Assembly (NCBI GenBank): GCA_031548435.1
Contig: JAVBRA010000015.1
Span: 1-5,365 of the forward strand
DNA: 5,365 nt
Direction: 5' to 3'
From: JAVBRA01 sp031548435
GTDB lineage: Bacteria; Bacteroidota; Bacteroidia; Bacteroidales; Rikenellaceae
Shown here piece after piece: positions 1-5,284 of this stretch; position 1 is the stretch's first letter; each line of letters starts with the position of its first letter. The position numbers and the translations under genes were made by a program. The notes below the pieces were generated by a model that was given only the letters and a program-made list of their open reading frames with translations, ran no database searches and had not been told where the DNA came from.

Positions 1-20
1 GCCGTGACCTGCCAAAAGAA

Positions 21-43
21 AAGGGCCTCTAAAAGAGACCCTT
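21..43 (-). terminator. Intrinsic terminator of tRNA-Gly
   Basis: A 10-bp stem (21-30 with 34-43, 3-nt loop) lies just 3 bases past the 3' end of tRNA-Gly. It is followed on the minus strand by TTCTTTT (14-20). One pair (26/38) is a mismatch in the plus-strand RNA but a G-U wobble in the minus-strand RNA, which supports minus-strand use. It presumably ends the single-tRNA transcript. Confidence 0.8.
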
Positions 44-46
44 GTG

Positions 47-119
47 AGCGGAAAACGAGACTCGAACTCGCGACCCCAACCTTGGCAAGGTTGTGCTCTA
101 CCAACTGAGCTATTTCCGC
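47..119 (-). tRNA. tRNA-Gly(GCC)
   Basis: This 73-nt gene folds into a complete cloverleaf on the minus strand. The acceptor stem is GCGGAAA/TTTCCGC (113-119 with 48-54), the D arm has the usual AGCTCAGTTGGTAGAGC, the anticodon stem is CAACC/GGTTG with loop TTGCCAA (82-88), and the T arm contains GTTCGAGTC. The anticodon at 84-86 reads GCC, so it decodes GGC and GGU glycine codons. The discriminator base is U, as is usual for bacterial tRNA-Gly. CCA is not encoded (the next bases are CAC), so it must be added by tRNA nucleotidyltransferase. The gene stands alone with its own promoter (192-223) and terminator (21-43). Confidence 0.97.
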
Positions 120-138
120 TTGATGGGTATTCGTGTGC

Positions 139-179
139 CGGAACTGTTTCTGCGCCCTGCCAACCGGGCAACAGTTCCG
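139..179 (-). other. Hairpin in the tRNA-Gly 5' leader
   Basis: A perfect 10-bp inverted repeat (139-148, CGGAACTGTT, with 170-179) is capped by an inner 4-bp GCCC/GGGC stem (154-157 with 166-169) and carries a 5-nt one-sided bulge (149-153). It lies between the predicted transcription start (around 185) and the tRNA 5' end, so it should be transcribed as part of the precursor. No U tract follows on the minus strand, so it is not a standard terminator. The structure is seen directly; any role in precursor processing or stability is inference. Confidence 0.6.
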
Positions 180-191
180 TTTATAACGGTG

Positions 192-223
192 CAAAGATAA
201 AACGAAAAATCGGTTCGTGCAAA
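192..223 (-). promoter_or_regulatory. Bacteroidota-type promoter of tRNA-Gly
   Basis: On the minus strand, -33 TTTG (220-223) and -7 TATCTTTG (192-199) are separated by 20 bp. This matches the known TTTG / TAnnTTTG consensus of the Bacteroidota primary sigma factor. Transcription should begin near 185, giving a leader of roughly 65 nt before the tRNA. Confidence 0.82.
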
Positions 224-269
224 CTTTACAACCGAAAATAAATAAATCCCGAAGCGAACCGGCAACCGG

Positions 270-300
270 CTTGATAGCTTCCAAAATTAAGCTATCTTTG
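270..300 (+). promoter_or_regulatory. Bacteroidota-type promoter of the DUF4254 gene
   Basis: A -33 CTTG (270-273) and a -7 TATCTTTG (293-300), 19 bp apart, fit the Bacteroidota consensus on the plus strand. The predicted start near 306 gives a leader of about 70 nt before the ATG at 378. The -33 is one base short of TTTG; the -7 is perfect. Confidence 0.75.
273..296. promoter_or_regulatory. Inverted repeat in the promoter, candidate operator
   Basis: GATAGCTT (273-280) and its exact reverse complement AAGCTATC (289-296) are separated by 8 bases. The repeat fills the space between the -33 and -7 elements, and its right arm overlaps the -7 box. The geometry (8-bp arms, 16-bp centre-to-centre) is compatible with a dimeric DNA-binding regulator blocking RNA polymerase. 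No regulator gene is visible in the window, so operator function is inference. Confidence 0.4.
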
Positions 301-377
301 CCGAAAGAGAGCGGCGTATACAAACCGTTATCGGAAAACCACCACCGACGTCAAACAACTTAAAAATAATCAAGGCC

Positions 378-980
378 ATGTTCACAAAGCAGAGCATCGA
401 CATTTTCAACCAATCGATCAACGACTACCACCGCTACAACGACGTCGACCATCCCATCGCCAACCCTTACGAGAAAGGCACCATCGAGTTCCTGCTTTAC
501 TGGAAAAACTGGATCGACACGGTGCAATGGCATTTCGAAGACATCATCCGCGACCCGCACATCGATCCGGTGGAAGCGCTGAAGCTCAAGCGCCGCATCG
601 ACGCATCGAACCAGGAACGCACCGATCTGGTCGAATACATCGACAGCTACTTTCTGGACAAATATAAAGACGTGAAAATATCGCCGAACGCCACGATCAA
701 CACCGAAAGCCCGGCCTGGGCCATCGACCGGCTGTCGATCCTGGAGCTGAAGATCTACCATATGCGCGAGGAGACCCTGCGCACCGACGTCGACGCCAAC
801 CACACAGCCCAGTGCAAAACCAAGCTCAACACCCTGCTCCAGCAAGAGAGCGACCTGTCGACGGCCATCGAAGAACTGATCCGGGACATTGCCGCGGGCG
901 ATAAGTACATGAAGGTGTACAAGCAGATGAAAATGTACAACGACCCGTCGCTCAATCCCGTGCTTTACAACCAAAAATAA
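378..980 (+). CDS. DUF4254 domain-containing protein
   Basis: This 200-residue protein is predicted soluble, mostly helical and highly charged, with no signal peptide or membrane segment. It resembles the DUF4254 family, whose function is unknown. The strongest marker is the NTESP (108-112) ... AIDRLSILELKIYHM (115-129) block near the middle, which I recall as characteristic of the family. An N-terminal aromatic-rich helix, LLYWKNWIDTVQWHFED (39-55), is also typical. The ATG at 378 is the natural start; only a weak AAGG (372-375) precedes it. The gene has its own promoter (270-300) and is the first gene before a GT9 glycosyltransferase, separated by 91 bp that contain a terminator hairpin. 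A role in envelope glycan synthesis is suggested by that neighbour alone. Family assignment is fairly sure, biochemical function unknown. Confidence 0.88.
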   Translation: MFTKQSIDIFNQSINDYHRYNDVDHPIANPYEKGTIEFLLYWKNWIDTVQWHFEDIIRDPHIDPVEALKLKRRIDASNQERTDLVEYIDSYFLDKYKDVKISPNATINTESPAWAIDRLSILELKIYHMREETLRTDVDANHTAQCKTKLNTLLQQESDLSTAIEELIRDIAAGDKYMKVYKQMKMYNDPSLNPVLYNQK

Positions 981-1008
981 GCATCCACAGCGTATTCCGA
1001 TATCAAAC

Positions 1009-1054
1009 GCCTTGTTTTGTTTGGGAAAACCCCTGAGCGAAACAAGGCTTTTAT
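1009..1054 (+). terminator. Intrinsic terminator or attenuator between DUF4254 and GT9
   Basis: Nine perfect pairs (1009-1017 with 1040-1048) continue inward through eight further pairs, four of them G-U wobbles, to a 6-nt loop (1026-1031). The T-rich stretch TTTTAT (1049-1054) follows directly. The wobble pairs form only in plus-strand RNA, which fixes the direction. The hairpin begins 28 bases past the DUF4254 stop and ends 23 bases before the GT9 ATG. It would end the DUF4254 transcript or reduce read-through into GT9. Confidence 0.75.
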
Positions 1055-1071
1055 ATAAAAATAAGGAACCG

Positions 1072-2133
1072 ATGGCAACACAGGGCAAAAAACATCGAAA
1101 GATACTGGTCATCCGTTGGTCGGCCATGGGCGACGTGGCTATTTCCGTGCCCGTGCTCCGCAGTCTGATGGACGGGAACGAAAACGTGGAGGTCACCCTG
1201 CTGACCAGGGGGTTCTTCGCCCCCTTTTTCGACGGGCTCGGCACGACCATCATCGACTTCCGCATGAAGGACGAACACAAGGGCCTGCGCGGGTTGTTGC
1301 GGCTATTCGGCGAGCTGAAGAAAGAACGGTTCGACACCGTCATCGACCTGCAAGGCAAACTGGCCTCACGCGTACTGGAGGTGTTGTTCTGGTTCAGGAG
1401 AGTCCGCACCCGCCGCATCGACAAGGGACGCAAAGGCAAGCGGGCGCTCACGCGGCAACGCAACAAGCGCCTGGTGCGGCAGCGCCCCATCGCCGAGCGT
1501 TACGCCGACGTATTCCGCAGGGCCGGCTTCGAAATCGACATCGATTACTCGCTGCAAAGACAAACGCGCCCCATCCCGCCCTACATCCAGTCGCTGAACA
1601 TCACCGGAAGCGCACCCTGGATCGGCATCTCCCCCGGGTCGGTGCATCGGGGCAAAATCTACCCCGACGACAAAATCCGCGAAGTGGCCACCGAACTGGC
1701 GGCGCATTACCCGGTGTTCATTTTCGGAGGCGGGAAAAGCGAGGAAGCCTTCGCACTGTCGCTCGAAAAAACATCGCCCAACATCCGCTCGCTCATCGGC
1801 AAAATGACGCTGCGCCAAGAGCTGGACATGATGGCCAACCTCTGCTGCATGGTGAGCATGGACTCGTCGGCCATGCACCTGTGCTCGCTCGTCGGCACGC
1901 CGGTCGTGTCGTTATGGGGAGCCACCCACCCCTTCGCCGGATTCATGGGCATCGGCCAATCGCCCGACAATGCCGTGCAGTTCGACCTCGACTGCCGCCC
2001 CTGCTCCGTGTTCGGCAGCAAGCCCTGCTACAAAGGCACGTACGAGTGCATGGCCGGCATCCCGCCCTCGGCCATCGTGAACAAAGTGCTCCAGATCGGA
2101 GGCGCGGAATCTTTTGCCGCCAACAATCATTAG
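1072..2133 (+). CDS. Glycosyltransferase family 9 (heptosyltransferase-type)
   Basis: This 353-residue protein belongs to GT9, the family of ADP-heptose:LPS heptosyltransferases, which add heptose to the lipopolysaccharide inner core on the cytoplasmic face of the inner membrane. The N-terminal Rossmann half opens with ILVIRWSAMGDVAISVPVLRSL (11-32, quoted in outline: key G20, D21, P27). IDLQGKLAS (91-99) follows. A strongly basic stretch (109-138, about 15 Arg/Lys) may face the membrane. The donor-binding half has ISPGSVHRGK (186-195), IFGGGKSEE (217-225) and MDSSAMHL (263-270), then VGTPVVSLWGATHP (274-287). Four cysteines (C308, C311, C319, C326) form the CxxC...C...C cluster common in GT9 proteins. 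I chose ATG 1072, with AAGGA at 1063-1067, over the in-frame TTG at 1012, which lies inside the terminator hairpin. The true sugar donor and acceptor cannot be read from sequence; no other LPS genes are nearby. Promoter not found; expression may come from read-through of the upstream terminator. Confidence 0.93.
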   Translation: MATQGKKHRKILVIRWSAMGDVAISVPVLRSLMDGNENVEVTLLTRGFFAPFFDGLGTTIIDFRMKDEHKGLRGLLRLFGELKKERFDTVIDLQGKLASRVLEVLFWFRRVRTRRIDKGRKGKRALTRQRNKRLVRQRPIAERYADVFRRAGFEIDIDYSLQRQTRPIPPYIQSLNITGSAPWIGISPGSVHRGKIYPDDKIREVATELAAHYPVFIFGGGKSEEAFALSLEKTSPNIRSLIGKMTLRQELDMMANLCCMVSMDSSAMHLCSLVGTPVVSLWGATHPFAGFMGIGQSPDNAVQFDLDCRPCSVFGSKPCYKGTYECMAGIPPSAIVNKVLQIGGAESFAANNH

Positions 2134-2220
2134 GTGAACATACGCTGTCGGGAAATTTGTTTCCGGCGACCTCATTTCGCCCGTGAATATCGCGGAGTGA
2201 GCGGATCGGCGCCTGCGGAT

Positions 2221-2245
2221 AAACAGCCCCCCTGTTTCGAAACAG
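2221..2245. repeat. AAACAG/CTGTTT alternating repeat with a 14-bp palindrome
   Basis: AAACAG (2221-2226), CTGTTT (2232-2237) and AAACAG (2240-2245) alternate. The last two form the perfect palindrome CTGTTTCGAAACAG (2232-2245). The middle copy can pair with either neighbour, giving two mutually exclusive hairpins. It lies in the convergent gap after the GT9 gene. Function is not apparent; it may simply contribute to 3'-end structure. Confidence 0.4.
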
Positions 2246-2247
2246 CT

Positions 2248-2263
2248 CACCCGCCGGGTGTTT
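2248..2263 (+). terminator. Possible weak terminator of GT9
   Basis: A GC-rich 5-bp stem (CACCC 2248-2252 with GGGTG 2256-2260, 3-nt loop) is followed by only three T residues. It is the best plus-strand candidate after the GT9 stop at 2133, but the stem is short and the T run poor. No stronger plus-strand signal is visible in 2134-2366. Confidence 0.25.
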
Positions 2264-2303
2264 CCGGGCAAAGGGAGCCGAAACCCGCCCCCCGCATCAA
2301 ATG

Positions 2304-2347
2304 AAAAACCCCTTTTCACTCATAAAAAATTGCGAGTAAAAAAGGGG
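2304..2347 (-). terminator. Intrinsic terminator of the DUF4234-DUF2752 operon
   Basis: On the minus strand an 8-bp CCCCTTTT/AAAAGGGG stem (2340-2347 with 2309-2316) continues past a small internal loop into ACTC/GAGT (2334-2337 with 2318-2321). It is followed by TTTTT (2304-2308). It starts 19 bp past the DUF2752 stop. In the plus direction no T run follows, so it should act on minus-strand transcripts only. Confidence 0.85.
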
Positions 2348-2366
2348 CATCAATCATAGATCCGCT

Positions 2367-2810
2367 CTATGTGCGCCAGATCGATTCGCGCAAAATCTCA
2401 TCGAACGAGTGCACCGAAACAAAGTGCGCCACCCGCACAACGTGATAGACGATCAGCACGGCCGCCAGCGAATAAGCCAACCTCCGGCTGAAGAACACCT
2501 TGTTCCCATATTCCCGTCCGGTAACGATTTCCGCCACCAGCAACACCAGCAGGGCAACGCACGCCGCCACAACAAACGGCCCGAGAATGTGATAGGAAAG
2601 GCTTTTCCAGAGATCGCCCCGATAGAAGAAAATCAACGATTTGGTGATGCCGCACCCCGGGCAGGGCAACCCGAAAAGCATTTTATGCGGACAAAGCGAC
2701 TGCGACGACTCGACATGGGAGTCGAAATGCATTATGAAAAAAGGAACTGCCAGCATGGTCAACACGCCGGCAATTCCCAATAATTTTTTTCTCAGCCTAT
2801 ATTCAGGCAA
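2367..2810 (-). CDS. DUF2752 family small membrane protein
   Basis: This 147-residue protein has three predicted membrane segments (about 9-27, 74-95 and 111-130). Between the first and second lies the DUF2752 signature: C40 followed by LFGLPCPGCGITKSL (45-59), with the CPGCG core at 50-54, then a YRGD turn (63-66) and a second hydrophobic segment. DUF2752 proteins have no established function; the paired cysteines suggest metal binding or a disulfide, which is inference. The start is TTG at 2808-2810, 8 bp after the upstream stop. The next in-frame Met (residue 19) would cut through the first membrane segment, so the TTG start is preferred. The gene is co-transcribed with the upstream DUF4234-like gene and ends at a strong terminator (2304-2347). 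Family assignment is fairly sure. Confidence 0.82.
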   Translation of the reverse strand: MPEYRLRKKLLGIAGVLTMLAVPFFIMHFDSHVESSQSLCPHKMLFGLPCPGCGITKSLIFFYRGDLWKSLSYHILGPFVVAACVALLVLLVAEIVTGREYGNKVFFSRRLAYSLAAVLIVYHVVRVAHFVSVHSFDEILRESIWRT

Positions 2811-2818
2811 ACCCCGGA

Positions 2819-3181
2819 CTATTCGTAGAGTTTGTTGATATCGCCCTGAACCATCATGGCCGCCACATACGGAAGGAAGATGCCGAGGATCAGCAACAAC
2901 GTCCCCTGATCTTTATCGTTCAGGTTCACCCTCTTGTAAAGCGCCGGAAGGGCCTCTTTGCCAGCCAGGTAGTAAAAATAAATGTTCACCGGGCCGATGC
3001 AACCGGCCAGAATGGCCACCGGCTGCGAGATCACCTCCTTGCCTGCCACGGCATTCAGCACCTGGGCTGCCTTGATGTTCCAGTAAATCAGGTACAAACC
3101 GCAGGTAATGATACCCAGCAGCAGCACCACGACCGGTTCGTTTTTGAATCGCGGAATTTGCGGTTCTGTCATGTTTGTCAT
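2819..3181 (-). CDS. DUF4234-like small membrane protein
   Basis: This 120-residue protein has three hydrophobic segments (about 16-35, 55-72 and 93-112) and a short charged N-terminus. The segment RFKNEPVVVLLLGIITCGLY (11-30), followed by IYWNIKAAQVLN (32-43), fits the R...ITxGxYxIYW pattern I associate with DUF4234, a family of unknown function. A TM2- or dispanin-like protein is a less likely alternative. Two in-frame ATGs (3179-3181 and 3170-3172) are possible; the first is taken because it is longer and lies about 25 nt from the predicted transcription start. The gene is first in a two-gene operon with the DUF2752 gene, 8 bp apart, which suggests the two membrane proteins act together. 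Confidence 0.75.
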   Translation of the reverse strand: MTNMTEPQIPRFKNEPVVVLLLGIITCGLYLIYWNIKAAQVLNAVAGKEVISQPVAILAGCIGPVNIYFYYLAGKEALPALYKRVNLNDKDQGTLLLILGIFLPYVAAMMVQGDINKLYE

Positions 3182-3211
3182 ATCGATCTATAAATTAGGT
3201 TAATAACGGTA

Positions 3212-3243
3212 CAAACATAACAAATCGTTCCGAGAATAGCAAA
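3212..3243 (-). promoter_or_regulatory. Bacteroidota-type promoter of the DUF4234-DUF2752 operon
   Basis: On the minus strand, -33 TTTG (3240-3243) and -7 TATGTTTG (3212-3219) are 20 bp apart, a perfect match to the Bacteroidota consensus. Transcription should start near 3205, about 25 nt before the ATG. The promoter sits in the 83-bp gap after the peptidase gene, making the operon independent of it, although no terminator is visible after the peptidase. Confidence 0.82.
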
Positions 3244-3264
3244 AACAGGAGTGAAAATCCAACA

Positions 3265-5046
3265 TTATATGGCAGATGTCTTCTTCTTCAACCACTTGCA
3301 CTCGTCTTTTCCGAGGTGGGGCGACAGGGCGTCGTAAACCCTGGCGTGATAGTCGTTAAGCCATTGCGCCTGCTCGTCCGAGAGCATGCTGCAATCAACG
3401 AGCGACGTATCGATCGGAAACAGGGTCAGCGTTTCGAATTGCAGGAATGTTCCGTATTCCGATTCGACGGGCGCCTCGACCACCGCCATCATGTTTTCAG
3501 TGCGGATGCCGTAGCGGCCGTCGCGGTAGATGCCCGGCTCGTTGCTCATCACCATCCCTTTTTCAAGCACTACCGGGTTCTCTTCCATGCGCACCGACTG
3601 CGGCCCCTCATGCACATTGAGGAAATGCCCCACCCCATGGCCCGTGCCGTGCAGATAGCGGGCGCCGATGCGATACATCGGTCCGCGGGCCAGAATGTCC
3701 AGCAGACAGCCGCGCGTATTTTCGGGAAACACCGCCCGCGACAGGTCGATCATCCCCTGCAACACGGCCGTGTAGTCGCGTTTTTGTTCGGCCGTGTGCC
3801 TTTTTCCCAGCCCTATCGTGCGCGTGATGTCGGTGGTGCCGGTGATGTATTGCCCCCCGCTGTCGAACAGCAGCACCCCGCTGTTGTCGACAGTGCGCGA
3901 ACTTTCGGGCGTCACGCCGTAGTGGATCACGGCCCCGTTGTCGTTGTAACCCACGATCGACCCGAAACTGTCGCCCATATACCCCTGGCGGGCGGCACGG
4001 CATTCGGTGATCTTCTGCGACACCTCCCACTCCGAGGTGGTTTTGCCGTCTTCAAGCGTATCTTCCAGCCACATCCAGAAGCGGGCCAGCGCCACGCCGT
4101 CCTGGAGCATTGCCTTTCTGAAGCCGTCGATCTCAACGGGGTTCTTGACGCTTTTCATCGCCGTCACCGTGCCCTGCGGCACATCGTGCCCGATGGAGAT
4201 CCCGGCATGTTCCAGCAGCCCATAATGATACAGGTCGAATTTCGCCGGATTGCACACCACCGTTTTCCCCTTGAGCGCACGCAGGAAATTTCCGAACTGG
4301 CTGTACGGCTCGACCACAATGCGTTCCTTTTCAAGCCGGGCCACGTCTTCGGGCGAGAACTTCCCCTCACCCGCAAACAGCCACGCCTGGTTATGCGACA
4401 CGGCGGCGTAGCAGACCACCAGCGGATTGTACCGGATATCGTTGCCCCGGATGTTGTAAAGCCACGCTACGTCGTCGAGCATCGGCATCACAAACACCTG
4501 GTTTTCATCAATGTTCACCTTTTTCCTCAGGCGGTCGATTTTCGACGACGCGCTCTCACCCGCATATTTTTCGTCGAACACAAAGGCCCGTCCGGTTGGC
4601 AGCGGCGGCCTGTTTATCCACAGCGCCGTGAACGGATCGTCGACCGAAACGACCTCCCGCCCATCGAGCGTCGCCGCCATCTTATCGATGGCCGCCACCG
4701 GAAACAGCTTGCCGTCCACTGCAATTCCGGCATCCGGCGGCGTATTGTCCACCAGCCATTGTTCAAGGGTGGGCGTGCCCGGCATCAGCATTTTCATGGT
4801 TTCGATCCCCGTTCCGGCCAACTGTTGATCTGCCTGTAGGAAATAACGTGAATCGACCCACAGGGCCGCCGCGCTCTGCGTCACAGCCACCGTCCCCGCC
4901 GATCCGGTGAACCCGGTCAGCCACGGCAGGCACTTCCAATGATCGGACACGTATTCACTGAAATGAGGATCGTTCATCGGCACCACCATCCCCCCGAAGT
5001 TATTGGCCCTGAGCCACTGCTGCAACTGCTGCACCCTTGCTTTCAT
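3265..5046 (-). CDS. Xaa-Pro aminopeptidase (aminopeptidase P, M24B)
   Basis: This 593-residue enzyme removes the N-terminal residue from peptides with proline in second position. It has no signal peptide, so it is predicted to be cytosolic. The layout is that of the long, three-domain type also seen in eukaryotic XPNPEP1: a creatinase-like N-terminal domain (about 5-135, with LTGFTGSAG at 43-51 and WVDSRYFLQAD at 63-73), a second creatinase-like domain (about 155-305), the M24 'pita-bread' catalytic domain (about 305-525) and a C-terminal M24_C extension (about 530-593). The five expected metal ligands are present: D395 (LLFDSGGQY), D406 (TTDITRT), H470 (LHGTGHGVGH), E503 (SNEPGIY) and E538 (LQFETLTL). 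Helper histidines H375, H466 and H479 are also present. A dinuclear Mn centre is known for the family. ATG 5044-5046 is chosen because the reading frame above it opens only with a TTG at 5092-5094 and adds a non-conserved, AT-rich extension. Intact and complete. Confidence 0.96.
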   Translation of the reverse strand: MKARVQQLQQWLRANNFGGMVVPMNDPHFSEYVSDHWKCLPWLTGFTGSAGTVAVTQSAAALWVDSRYFLQADQQLAGTGIETMKMLMPGTPTLEQWLVDNTPPDAGIAVDGKLFPVAAIDKMAATLDGREVVSVDDPFTALWINRPPLPTGRAFVFDEKYAGESASSKIDRLRKKVNIDENQVFVMPMLDDVAWLYNIRGNDIRYNPLVVCYAAVSHNQAWLFAGEGKFSPEDVARLEKERIVVEPYSQFGNFLRALKGKTVVCNPAKFDLYHYGLLEHAGISIGHDVPQGTVTAMKSVKNPVEIDGFRKAMLQDGVALARFWMWLEDTLEDGKTTSEWEVSQKITECRAARQGYMGDSFGSIVGYNDNGAVIHYGVTPESSRTVDNSGVLLFDSGGQYITGTTDITRTIGLGKRHTAEQKRDYTAVLQGMIDLSRAVFPENTRGCLLDILARGPMYRIGARYLHGTGHGVGHFLNVHEGPQSVRMEENPVVLEKGMVMSNEPGIYRDGRYGIRTENMMAVVEAPVESEYGTFLQFETLTLFPIDTSLVDCSMLSDEQAQWLNDYHARVYDALSPHLGKDECKWLKKKTSAI

Positions 5047-5071
5047 AATCAAACCGTTTAAATTGAAAAGC

Positions 5072-5079
5072 CTAAAATA
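5072..5079 (-). promoter_or_regulatory. Weak candidate -7 box for the peptidase gene
   Basis: TATTTTAG on the minus strand differs from TAnnTTTG at one position and would place the transcription start about 20 nt before the ATG. No convincing -33 TTTG lies 19-20 bp upstream. It is the best candidate in the AT-rich stretch before the peptidase gene. Confidence 0.25.
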
Positions 5080-5116
5080 CAAAATTTCTACCAATGCCCC
5101 ACCATTCCTCCCCCGT

Positions 5117-5147
5117 TTTGCGTTTCGGGATTTTTATCGTAGTTTTG
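5117..5147 (+). promoter_or_regulatory. Bacteroidota-type promoter of tRNA-Leu
   Basis: -33 TTTG (5117-5120) and -7 TAGTTTTG (5140-5147) are 19 bp apart on the plus strand, matching the Bacteroidota consensus. The predicted start is near 5153, about 35 nt before the tRNA. Confidence 0.78.
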
Positions 5148-5187
5148 CACACCCACTTTTCAGCCCCTCATGCAAGTGAAACGGCAA

Positions 5188-5273
5188 GCCCGGATGGTGG
5201 AATTGGTAGACACGCAGGACTTAAAATCCTGTGGCCAGTGATGGCTGTACGGGTTCGATCCCCGTTCCGGGTA
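5188..5273 (+). tRNA. tRNA-Leu(UAA)
   Basis: This 86-nt class II tRNA has a 7-bp acceptor stem (5188-5194 with 5266-5272, first pair G-U), discriminator A5273, and an anticodon stem CAGGA/TCCTG (5215-5219 with 5227-5231). The 7-nt loop CTTAAAA carries the anticodon TAA at 5222-5224. The long variable arm has a GCCA/TGGC stem (5234-5237 with 5242-5245), as expected for tRNA-Leu. The T arm is ACGGG-TTCGATC-CCCGT (5249-5265). It decodes UUA and, by wobble, UUG. CCA is not encoded. It is divergent from the peptidase gene and has its own promoter. Confidence 0.97.
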
Positions 5274-5284
5274 CAACGAGTTGC

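Noticed and set aside
44..241. 65-codon plus-strand open frame over tRNA-Gly and its promoter
   Set aside because: It is antisense to the tRNA and its leader; no protein-like features.
1012..1071. 20-codon N-terminal extension of GT9 from a TTG
   Set aside because: The extension lies in the terminator hairpin, and the ATG at 1072 has AAGGA in front and sits a normal distance from the first GT9 motif.
360..1490. Minus-strand open frame of 376 codons across DUF4254 and GT9
   Set aside because: It spans two recognised plus-strand genes and the terminator between them; its translation has no domain and low-complexity Val/Arg-rich composition.
1116..2186. Plus-strand open frame of 356 codons overlapping GT9 in another frame
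   Set aside because: The Arg/His/Pro/Gly-rich translation is typical of an out-of-frame reading of a GC-rich gene; the GT9 frame carries all the motifs.
3316..4839. Long plus-strand open frame (507 codons) opposite the aminopeptidase gene
   Set aside because: It lies wholly antisense to a complete enzyme with all catalytic residues. Its translation is rich in His, Arg and Val with no recognisable domain, as expected from a GC-rich shadow frame.
5047..5094. 16-codon N-terminal extension of the aminopeptidase from a TTG
   Set aside because: It would use promoter-like AT-rich DNA and adds residues not expected in the family; MKARVQQL is a normal start for these enzymes.
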